Source: an uncultured Verrucomicrobiota bacterium
GTDB taxonomy: Bacteria; Verrucomicrobiota; Verrucomicrobiia; Limisphaerales; UBA9464
DNA length: 64,000 nt
NCBI GenBank assembly: GCA_903907995.1
Contig: CAIVQH010000060.1
Span: 372,001-436,000 of the forward strand
Reading direction: 5' to 3'
A program made the translations under genes and the position numbers. The notes under the pieces were generated by a model. It did no database searches. It was not told the origin of the DNA and was given only the letters and a program-made list of their open reading frames with translations. Every line of letters begins with the position of its first letter. Position 1 is the first letter of the stretch. This document shows positions 41,282 through 48,643 of this stretch, piece after piece.

Positions 41282-42958
41282 ATGAAATTCTCCTCCACCC
41301 ATCTTCACCGCTATCAGGAAATTGCCCGGCTGCTTTGGAAATACGGCCGGTCCGATCTCGTCAAGCAGATGGGCATCGATGAAGGCATTGATCCCAAACA
41401 TCTGGAGACGGCGGACCCGGCGGCGGCGACGCCGGAACATCTGGCGGATGATCTCGAAGCGATGGGCCCAACCTACGTCAAACTGGCCCAGATCCTTTCG
41501 AGCCGGCCCGATCTTTTGCCCGAACCCTACCTGCGGGCGTTGGCGCGGTTGCAAGACAACGTCAAACCGTTCCCCTTCCACGAGGTCGAAGAGATCGTCG
41601 CCAATGAACTGGGGGTGAGAATCTCCAAGGCATTTTCCCGGTTCGATGAGAAACCGGTGGCGGCGGCTTCGCTCGGGCAGGTTCATCTGGCGGCCTTGCG
41701 GAATGGCCGGCCGGTGGTGGTCAAGGTGCAGCGGCCCAACATCACGAAGCAGATCACCGAAGATTTCGAGGTGCTGACCGAGATCGCCGAGTTTTTGGAT
41801 AACCACACGGAGGTGGGCCGACGCCACCACTTTCTCGATATTCTCGAAGAATTCCGTATCTCCATCCAGCAGGAGCTGAACTACGAGCGCGAGGCGCAGA
41901 ACCTGATCATGCTGGGCAAGAGCCTTCAGGAATTCGAACTCATCGACGTACCGCAACCCATTCCCGATTACTGTTCCCGGCGGGTTCTGACAATGGAACA
42001 GGTGCAGGGTCGAAAGATCACCTCACTCGGCCCGCTGGAACGCCTGGAACTGAAGGGTGCGCCACTCGCGGAGGAACTGTTCAAGGCCTACCTCAAGCAG
42101 GTGCTGGTGGATGGGCTGTTTCACGCCGATCCTCACCCCGGGAATGTCTTCATCACACAGGCTGGCCACGTCGCGTTGCTCGATCTCGGCATGGTGGGCC
42201 ACACCACGCCGGCCATGCAGAATCATCTCCTTAAGCTGTTGCTCGCCATCAGCGAAGGCAACGGGGATCAGGCGGCGGAAATTGTCATCGGCATCAGCAA
42301 GACGGGCGAAGAGTTTAATGGCCCGGAATTCCGACGACGCCTGAGCCAGTTCATCGCCCTGCGCCGGGATCAGGGCCTGGAGAACCTGAACATCGGCAAG
42401 TCCCTTCTGGAGGTGACGCAGAATGCGGCCGACACCGGCCTGTACGTTCCAAGTGAGCTCACCCTGTTGGGCAAAACTTTGCTCCAGTTGGATGAGGTCG
42501 GAAGGATCCTCGATCCGAAATTCGATCCCAATGCCTCCATCCGACGTCACGTCAGCGAACTGCTGGGACGACGCATGCGCAAGCAGGCCACACCCGGCAG
42601 CATTCTCGGCTCCATGCTGGAGATGAAGGATTTCGTGGGCGGTCTGCCTTCCCGCATCAATCGCGTCATGGACCGGGTCGGGAACGACGAGCTGGAAATC
42701 AAGGTGCGGGCGCTGGATGCCCAGGACGTCATGGAAAGCCTGCAGAAGATCGCCAACCGCATCACGTCCGGCATCGTGCTGGCCGCCCTGATCATCGGGG
42801 CTTCGACGCTGACCCAGACAAAGACCGATTTTCAGATGTTCGGATATCCGGGGCTGGCCATGCTCTGCTTTCTCGGTGCCGCGGCCGGTGGGTTCTGGCT
42901 GCTGGTGTCCATTTTTATCCAAGACCGCGAACGCCGGAAAACTCCGCCAAAAAAATGA
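41282..42958 (+). CDS. ABC1/AarF/UbiB-family atypical kinase
   Basis: 558 residues. Core motifs: MGPTYVKLAQILSSRPDLLP (the KxGQ signature, here K67-L-A-Q70), AAASLGQVHLA (Ala-rich loop), VVKVQRPN, ELNYEREAQN, LFHADPHPGNVF (catalytic loop) and LLDLGMVGHT (metal). Two hydrophobic helices near the C-terminus (TSGIVLAALIIGASTL, LAMLCFLGAAAGGFWLLVS) anchor it to the inner membrane. UbiB-type proteins support quinone biosynthesis by ATPase activity on membrane lipids. The Gly of KxGQ replaced by Ala is a change known in mutants to shift nucleotide use, so activity may differ. Confidence 0.92.
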   Translation: MKFSSTHLHRYQEIARLLWKYGRSDLVKQMGIDEGIDPKHLETADPAAATPEHLADDLEAMGPTYVKLAQILSSRPDLLPEPYLRALARLQDNVKPFPFHEVEEIVANELGVRISKAFSRFDEKPVAAASLGQVHLAALRNGRPVVVKVQRPNITKQITEDFEVLTEIAEFLDNHTEVGRRHHFLDILEEFRISIQQELNYEREAQNLIMLGKSLQEFELIDVPQPIPDYCSRRVLTMEQVQGRKITSLGPLERLELKGAPLAEELFKAYLKQVLVDGLFHADPHPGNVFITQAGHVALLDLGMVGHTTPAMQNHLLKLLLAISEGNGDQAAEIVIGISKTGEEFNGPEFRRRLSQFIALRRDQGLENLNIGKSLLEVTQNAADTGLYVPSELTLLGKTLLQLDEVGRILDPKFDPNASIRRHVSELLGRRMRKQATPGSILGSMLEMKDFVGGLPSRINRVMDRVGNDELEIKVRALDAQDVMESLQKIANRITSGIVLAALIIGASTLTQTKTDFQMFGYPGLAMLCFLGAAAGGFWLLVSIFIQDRERRKTPPKK

Positions 42959-43205
42959 CGGGCTCGCCGGTGATCTTCACAGCCATACCACAGGCATGGA
43001 GTGGAGCGGATTCGAGTTGACGTTTGCCTCATGGCCTCGTTGGCGCGGTTTGATTTTTTGCACCTTCACGTCGCCACGGGAGGGCATTGAAAATCAATTG
43101 CCAACCTGAGGGTTAGGCAGAGAGTCACAAGCAATCACCATACAGCCCACGCTATTCGTGGGCCAGACTCCCCTTGCCTCCAGTTGCAGTGAGCGACCGC
43201 GCCGG

Positions 43206-43862
43206 ATGAATCGACCTGCCACCAGCGAAGGACAAACACCTTCAAAACCTGACCCTGGTCTCACCAAGATGGCGCGGCTGGTGCGGAGCGTCCACCTGTT
43301 CACCGGTTTGTTCCTGGCACCCTGGATGGTCATGTACGCCCTCAGCACCTTGGTCATGGCGCACCGCGAGTTCGTCGTCTCCTTGTACCCGACACCGGAT
43401 CCAGCCATGGTAACGGAGAAGGAACTGGATTATTCCCGGACCTTCCCGGAGGGAACCACGCCACAGGAGATTGGACGCCAAATCCTGCAGGACGTCGGCC
43501 TCGACGGCACCCATCGCGTCAGCGGCGGGAAGAATGGGAAACCGCTGGTGATCTCGCGCCAGCATCCGCTCGGCATCCATCGCATCACGTTCGATCCGGC
43601 CAAGCACCAGGTTGCGATCCAACGGGAAGAGTTCCGTGCGTTGACATTCCTGGAGCGGATGCATCGACGGCGAGGTTACGATCAACCATATGCCCTGGAG
43701 GACACGTGGGGGCTTTCGGTGGATGTGGCTGTCGCAGCCATGGTTTTCTGGAGCCTTTCGGGGGTCTGGCTCTGGTGGGAACTCAAATCGACCCACGGCT
43801 GGGGCACGCTGTCGATGGTGGTCGGATGGGCGCTGTTCGCCGTTTTTCTGCTCCTGCTGTGA
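43206..43862 (+). CDS. PepSY-associated membrane protein, first of pair
   Basis: 218 residues from ATG 43206 (a GTG/other start upstream lacks homology). One N-terminal helix (RLVRSVHLFTGLFLAPWMVM), a ~110-residue periplasmic part, then two C-terminal helices (VDVAVAAMVFWSLSGVWLWW, LSMVVGWALFAVFLLLL). The pattern R-x-x-H-x-x-x-G of the first helix and SGVWLWW are typical of PepSY_TM proteins, which accompany haem or siderophore redox systems. It is followed 82 bases on by a paralogue with the same plan. Confidence 0.8.
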   Translation: MNRPATSEGQTPSKPDPGLTKMARLVRSVHLFTGLFLAPWMVMYALSTLVMAHREFVVSLYPTPDPAMVTEKELDYSRTFPEGTTPQEIGRQILQDVGLDGTHRVSGGKNGKPLVISRQHPLGIHRITFDPAKHQVAIQREEFRALTFLERMHRRRGYDQPYALEDTWGLSVDVAVAAMVFWSLSGVWLWWELKSTHGWGTLSMVVGWALFAVFLLLL

Positions 43863-43944
43863 ACGATAAACCCAACACCGGAGACGGTCACACTGGCTGG
43901 GAAAACCTCCGGTTGCCCGGCCGTGACCAGGAAGCGGACCTCGC

Positions 43945-44535
43945 GTGATAACGTTCGATAAGCTTAACCGGCGGACGCACCTGTATCTGGGCCTGTTCCT
44001 GATGCCGTGGCTGCTCATGTATGGCGTCAGCTCCTTCATCATCATCCACGAGAAGGCGATCTATAAGGCAAAGCCTCCGCAGTGGGAGCCTCTGTTCGAG
44101 AAGGATTACCGGCGGCCGATCAGCGAACAGGAGGATTTACGCGTCACCGCCCGGGAAATCCTCAAGGATTGCGACATGGAAGGCGCATTTTGGGCCAACA
44201 AATCCAAGCCCGACACGTTGGAGATTGATCGGTTCAGTTTTTGGGGCTCGACGCGTTTGACCTACTCCATCAAAGCCCAGAAACTGAAAGCGGAACGCCA
44301 GAGCGCCCCCGCACCTGAAGCCGTAGTACGAATGCATTTTCGGGGGGGCTACGGGCAACCGGGTTTCTGGAACAAGTTCTGGGGCTTTCTGGTCGATCTC
44401 GCCTGTCTCGGCATCCTGGTGTGGACCGCTTCCGGTTTGATCATGTGGTGGCGGTTGCCGCGCTTCAGAAACTGGGGGGCGATAGCTGTCGGCGGCGGCG
44501 TGCTGGCGTTTCTGCTCCTGATCTGGAAGCTCTGA
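43945..44535 (+). CDS. PepSY-associated membrane protein, second of pair
   Basis: 196 residues from GTG 43945. Same plan as the preceding gene: RRTHLYLGLFLMPWLLMYGV as first helix, periplasmic part with DLRVTAREILKDC and WGSTRLTYSIKA, then two C-terminal helices (LVDLACLGILVWTASGLIMW, VGGGVLAFLLLIW). The two probably form a heterodimer in the inner membrane; likely electron or metal-linked, but no ferric reductase or TonB receptor is adjacent. Sequence identity between the two is low, so the duplication is old. Confidence 0.8.
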   Translation: MITFDKLNRRTHLYLGLFLMPWLLMYGVSSFIIIHEKAIYKAKPPQWEPLFEKDYRRPISEQEDLRVTAREILKDCDMEGAFWANKSKPDTLEIDRFSFWGSTRLTYSIKAQKLKAERQSAPAPEAVVRMHFRGGYGQPGFWNKFWGFLVDLACLGILVWTASGLIMWWRLPRFRNWGAIAVGGGVLAFLLLIWKL

Positions 44536-44664
44536 TCGAAGGATGACTGGCCTTACCGTCATCCCCCCTGACTGAATTCCAATAAAGCCGGGCCGCTTCC
44601 TGTTTGCGGATCCCCTCCCAAATCCTGTCGGATTTCCCCGGTCAGTGACGTCACCTCTTTGAAC

Positions 44665-46335
44665 ATGAGCGAAACCGACCTCGAGTTGCTCACCTGCTAC
44701 ACCCGGGAGGAATCCCAGGATGCCTTTGCCGAGCTCGTCCGACGGCACGTGGACCTGGTGTATTCCGCGGCGCTCCGCCAGGTCGGCTCCCCCCACCTCG
44801 CCGAGGAGGTCGCCCAATCCGCCTTTCTCAAGCTGGCGCGTCACGCGCACGAATTCACGCCCGGAACCGTCATTCCCGCCTGGCTGTACCAGGTCACCCG
44901 CCGTGAAGCCATTGATGTGGTCCGTCACGAAGCCCGCCGCCGGTTGCGGGAAAAGATCGCCACCGAGATGAATGCCATCGACGCCACCGCTGCGGACTGG
45001 GAGCAGATCGAACCGCTGCTCGACGAGGCCATGCAGGCGCTCGAGGAGACCGACAGGGCTGCCGTCCTGCTCCGGTTTTTCGGCAACAAGTCCCTGCGCG
45101 AGGTTGGCCAGACTCTCGGCACCTCGGATGATGCGGCGCAAAAGCGTGTCAGCCGGGCCTTGGAACGCCTGCGCGAATTCCTGGCCGAACGCGGCGTTTC
45201 CGTCGGTGCCGGCGGACTTGGGCTGATCCTCTCGGCCAATGCCGTGCAGGCCGCGCCTGCCAGCCTGGCCGCCACCATTTCCAGCGCCGCGTTTGTCGGT
45301 GCCGCCGTTACCACGCCTGTTCTTCTTGCCACTGCCAAAACCATCGCCATGACCACACTTCAAAAGTCTCTTCTCACCGCCACGCTCGTTGCCGCCATCG
45401 GCGTGGGAATTTATGAGGCAACGCAGAATTCCCTGCTGCGCAGCCGCAATCAGGCACTCGAACAGCAGAAAGCCTCACTGGTGGAGCAGACGCAGCGGTT
45501 GCAACGCGAGCGCGACCAAGCCACCAACCGGCTGGCCCTGCTGGCGGAAGACGTAGCCAAGGCCCGGAAAAATCCCGCCGAGGTGATGCAGCTGCGCGGC
45601 CAGGTCGGCTCCCTGATCCGGGAAAACAAGGCCGCCGGTGAAAAGAGCGCGCTGAACAAGATCACCTCCGATCCCACCGCCCGGAAAGCCATGCGTGAGA
45701 CGCAAAAAATGGGCATGGCTGCGATCTATGGCGACTACGCCAAGCGGCTCGACCTGAAGCCAGAGTTGGCCGGCAAATTCAACGACCTGCTGGCGGACAC
45801 CGTCATGGACAACATCGACCTGATCACCCAGGCCTTGCACGACGGCCGCTCGCAGACGGAGGTGGAACGGATCTTCGCGGACGCCGACGCGGCCCTGGCG
45901 AGCAAAGTCCAGGCGCTTCTGGGCGACGATGCCGCCGCCCAATACAAAGATTACACGCAGAATCTTGCCAGCACCCTGAGTTCGGCCCAGTTCGCGGCCT
46001 CCCTGACCGGTGACGAGCCGTCCAAGCAGGAAAAGCTCCGGCAATTCCGCCAGGCCATGCAGGAAGAAATCGCGACGGGCCTGAAAAACGCCGGCCTCCC
46101 GGCAGATTTCCAGGTCCTGCCCATATTGAATTTCGCCAATATCGCCTCCGAGGCCGAGGGCGAGCAAAATCTCAAGCTGCTGGAAGGCATCTACGCCAAC
46201 GTGGCCACCCGTGGCGCGGCGTTTCTCACTCCGGAAGAGTTGGCGAGCTTCCAGGCCTTCCGCACCACCGCGATCAACAACAGCCGCATGGCGCTCACCA
46301 TGAACCGCAACCTGATGGCGCCGTTGTCCAAATAG
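44665..46335 (+). CDS. ECF sigma factor with membrane-anchored C-terminal domain
   Basis: 556 residues from ATG 44665 (TTG 44659 adds two). Residues 1-95 are sigma region 2 (DAFAELVRRHVDLVYSAALR, AWLYQVTRREAIDVVRHEAR) and 120-175 are region 4 (DRAAVLLRFFGNKSLREVGQ, TSDDAAQKRVSRALERLREF). After an Ala-rich linker comes a membrane helix ~231-251 (TLQKSLLTATLVAAIGVGIY), a coiled coil ~255-300 and a helical C-terminal domain of ~250 residues that would lie outside the membrane. No separate anti-sigma gene is adjacent, so sensing and control are probably in one chain. Planctomycetes and Verrucomicrobia are known for such fused ECF factors. Confidence 0.88.
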   Translation: MSETDLELLTCYTREESQDAFAELVRRHVDLVYSAALRQVGSPHLAEEVAQSAFLKLARHAHEFTPGTVIPAWLYQVTRREAIDVVRHEARRRLREKIATEMNAIDATAADWEQIEPLLDEAMQALEETDRAAVLLRFFGNKSLREVGQTLGTSDDAAQKRVSRALERLREFLAERGVSVGAGGLGLILSANAVQAAPASLAATISSAAFVGAAVTTPVLLATAKTIAMTTLQKSLLTATLVAAIGVGIYEATQNSLLRSRNQALEQQKASLVEQTQRLQRERDQATNRLALLAEDVAKARKNPAEVMQLRGQVGSLIRENKAAGEKSALNKITSDPTARKAMRETQKMGMAAIYGDYAKRLDLKPELAGKFNDLLADTVMDNIDLITQALHDGRSQTEVERIFADADAALASKVQALLGDDAAAQYKDYTQNLASTLSSAQFAASLTGDEPSKQEKLRQFRQAMQEEIATGLKNAGLPADFQVLPILNFANIASEAEGEQNLKLLEGIYANVATRGAAFLTPEELASFQAFRTTAINNSRMALTMNRNLMAPLSK

Positions 46336-46413
46336 GCAGCCGCTCCAAGGGCTGCCGGTACAGCTCAACGGCGGGTTGAATCGGCTGCGGCTTTGGAGGA
46401 ACGCAGGCCCGCC

Positions 46414-47763
46414 ATGCAACGAACCCTGCTTCGCCTCGCTCTCGCCTCCCTCATCGGGTTCACAACGGCGGCTGCGGCCCAAGCCGCCCCAAACTGGCCC
46501 CAATACCGTGGTCCCTCGGCTAGCGGCCTGGATGATTCGGTCGCCCTCCCCACGAAGTGGAACATTACGACGGGTGAAAACATCCGTTGGGAGACGCCGA
46601 TTCCCGGCCTGGCACATTCCTCACCCATTGTCTGGGGTGACCGCGTGTTCGTGGCCACCGCCGTCAAGCCGGGCAAATCCGACCTCAAGGTCGGCCTTTA
46701 CGGTGACATCGACTCGGTCAACGAGGATGAGGCCCACCAGTGGCGCCTGCTGGCCCTGGACAAGGCCACGGGCAAGATCATCTGGAACACCCTCGCTTAC
46801 GAGGGTGTCCCCAAGGTGAAGCGCCATACCAAGTCGAGCCACTGCAACTCCACGCCTGCGACCGATGGGCAGCACATCGTCGCCATCTTCGGCTCAGAAG
46901 GGCTCTTCTGCTTCGACATGGCAGGCAAGCTGGTCTGGAAGAAAGACCTCGGCCCGATGGATGCCGGCTATTTCGACGTACCCAGTGCGCAATGGGGATT
47001 CGCCAGTTCCCCGGTCATCCACGACGGCAAGGTGGTGGTGCTCTGCGATGTGCAAAAGGGATCATTCCTCGCGACCTTCGACCTGACGGATGGGCATGAA
47101 CTTTGGCGCACGCGCCGGAAGGATGTGCCGACGTGGGGCACGCCCGCCGTCGTCACCGCTGCCGGGCGCACCCAGATCGTGGTCAATGGCTGGCATCATT
47201 CCGGCGGGTACGACTTCGCGACCGGCAAGGAATTGTGGCGGCTCGATGGTGGCGGTGACATCCCGGTGCCCACCCCCATTTTCGCCGATGGCCTGATCTT
47301 CCTTACCAGCGCCCACGGCAAGGTCCGTCCCATGCGGGCCATCCGCCCCGAGGCCAGCGGCGACATCACCCCCGCCGACGCCGGTTCGACGAACGCCGCC
47401 ATCGCCTGGGCCTATGCGCGGCAGGGCGATTACATGCAGACCCCACTGGCGGTGGGCGGTTCGCTTTATGGCTGCCTGGACCTCGGCATTCTGACCTGCT
47501 TTGACACCAAGACCGGAGAAATTCGCTACAGCGAGCGGCTTTCGAAAAGCGGCGAAGGCTTCACATCCTCGCCCGTGTCGGATGGCCGGCATCTCTACTT
47601 CGCCAGCGAACTGGGCAATGTTTACGTCGTCCCCACGACCGGAGAATTTTCCATCATCGCCAAGAACAAGATGGAGGAGACCGTCATGTCCACACCCGCT
47701 ATCAGCGACGGGATGCTGCTCTACCGTACGCGGGAAAAACTCGTGGCCATTGGCAAGAAATGA
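46414..47763 (+). CDS. Secreted PQQ-type beta-propeller (BamB-like) protein
   Basis: 449 residues from ATG 46414, with GGAGGA about 15 bases upstream. Signal peptide LRLALASLIGFTTAAAAQAA. The rest is a beta-propeller: NWPQYRGPSASGLDD, SSPIVWGDRVFVATAV, LLALDKATGKIIWNTL, CFDMAGKLVWKKDL, TFDLTDGHELWRTRRK and FDTKTGEIRYSERL are repeats of the PQQ-like blade. Proteins of this kind in Verrucomicrobia and Planctomycetes often act outside the cytoplasm without PQQ. It overlaps the following dioxygenase gene by 4 bases (ATGA), so the two are co-expressed. Confidence 0.88.
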   Translation: MQRTLLRLALASLIGFTTAAAAQAAPNWPQYRGPSASGLDDSVALPTKWNITTGENIRWETPIPGLAHSSPIVWGDRVFVATAVKPGKSDLKVGLYGDIDSVNEDEAHQWRLLALDKATGKIIWNTLAYEGVPKVKRHTKSSHCNSTPATDGQHIVAIFGSEGLFCFDMAGKLVWKKDLGPMDAGYFDVPSAQWGFASSPVIHDGKVVVLCDVQKGSFLATFDLTDGHELWRTRRKDVPTWGTPAVVTAAGRTQIVVNGWHHSGGYDFATGKELWRLDGGGDIPVPTPIFADGLIFLTSAHGKVRPMRAIRPEASGDITPADAGSTNAAIAWAYARQGDYMQTPLAVGGSLYGCLDLGILTCFDTKTGEIRYSERLSKSGEGFTSSPVSDGRHLYFASELGNVYVVPTTGEFSIIAKNKMEETVMSTPAISDGMLLYRTREKLVAIGKK

Positions 47764-48458
47764 TCGACCGGACCGCCTTTGAGCAAAGCGGTTTCGCCGT
47801 CGTGATGGATGTCCTCACGGCAACGGAGTTGGATGCCCTGCTCCTCGCCCATGCGGCGCTGGAAGCTTCCCAATCCTCCGGACGCCACGCCGGCATCCGG
47901 AATCTGTTGCGTGAATCGCCTGTGGTCGCCGCGATCGCCAGCAGCCCGGCCGTGATCGGACTGGCCACCCCGTTGTTGGGTGAGGGCACGTTCCCGGTCC
48001 GCGCGCTGTTCCTGGACAAGACACCCGGCGCGAATTGGAAGGTTCCTTGGCATCAGGATCTGGCCATCGCCGTTCGAGAGCGGGTGGACCTGGATGGTTT
48101 CACTGGCTGGTCCGTCAAGGACGGCGTGCCCCACGTGCATCCACCGGCCGCAATTCTGGCGTGCATGGTAACCGTCCGCCTGCATCTCGACGACTGCCAC
48201 GCGGAGAATGGCCCGTTGCGCGTGCTCCCCGGTTCCCATCGGCACGGCCGTCTCGACCAGAAGGCCATCACCCGCTGCCGTTCCGGAGCCGCCGAGGTTG
48301 TCTGCACAATCTCAAGGGGTGGCGCCTTGGTCATGCGTCCATTGCTGCTGCACGCCTCATCCGCCGCCATCCATCCCGCCCACCGCCGGGTGCTCCACTT
48401 GGAATACGCTGCCGGGCCTCTCCCGGGTGCCCTGCGCTGGGCGAATGCTCCTGGCTGA
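47760..48458 (+). CDS. Phytanoyl-CoA dioxygenase (PhyH)-family protein
   Basis: 232 residues. Fe(II)/2-oxoglutarate dioxygenase fold: metal ligands His and Asp in VPWHQDLAI, distal His in PLLLHASSAA, and the 2-oxoglutarate Arg in HRRVLHLEY. The segment AENGPLRVLPGSHRHGRL is typical of PhyH proteins. Substrate is not predictable; family members hydroxylate lipids, small acids or natural products. Translationally coupled to the beta-propeller gene and ended by the hairpin at 48464. Confidence 0.87.
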   Translation: MIDRTAFEQSGFAVVMDVLTATELDALLLAHAALEASQSSGRHAGIRNLLRESPVVAAIASSPAVIGLATPLLGEGTFPVRALFLDKTPGANWKVPWHQDLAIAVRERVDLDGFTGWSVKDGVPHVHPPAAILACMVTVRLHLDDCHAENGPLRVLPGSHRHGRLDQKAITRCRSGAAEVVCTISRGGALVMRPLLLHASSAAIHPAHRRVLHLEYAAGPLPGALRWANAPG

Positions 48459-48463
48459 AAATA

Positions 48464-48497
48464 GAAACGCCGCCAATCTTGCGACCGGCGGCGTTTC
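48464..48497. terminator. Bidirectional terminator between convergent genes
   Basis: GAAACGCCGCC (48464-48474) pairs perfectly over 11 bases with GGCGGCGTTTC (48487-48497), loop of 12. It lies 5 bases past the PhyH-family stop; 146 bases separate it from the stop of the minus-strand gene. The run GTTTC on both sides gives weak T tracts in both directions. Confidence 0.75.
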
Positions 48498-48643
48498 ACC
48501 CAAACGACCCTAACCTAAACCCAGCCATCCAGCCGGGTACCCATGGCGCTTATAGCCAATGCAATGCCAAGTCCGGCGGGGGCAATAAAAAATTCGCACA
48601 TGTAATTGATAGAATCGGGCAACGAAAGCGTCGGAATGGGGTT

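Noticed and set aside
42959-43205. Possible small gene between the UbiB-like and PepSY genes
   Set aside because: Short frames there lack starts with ribosome sites and have no coding pattern.
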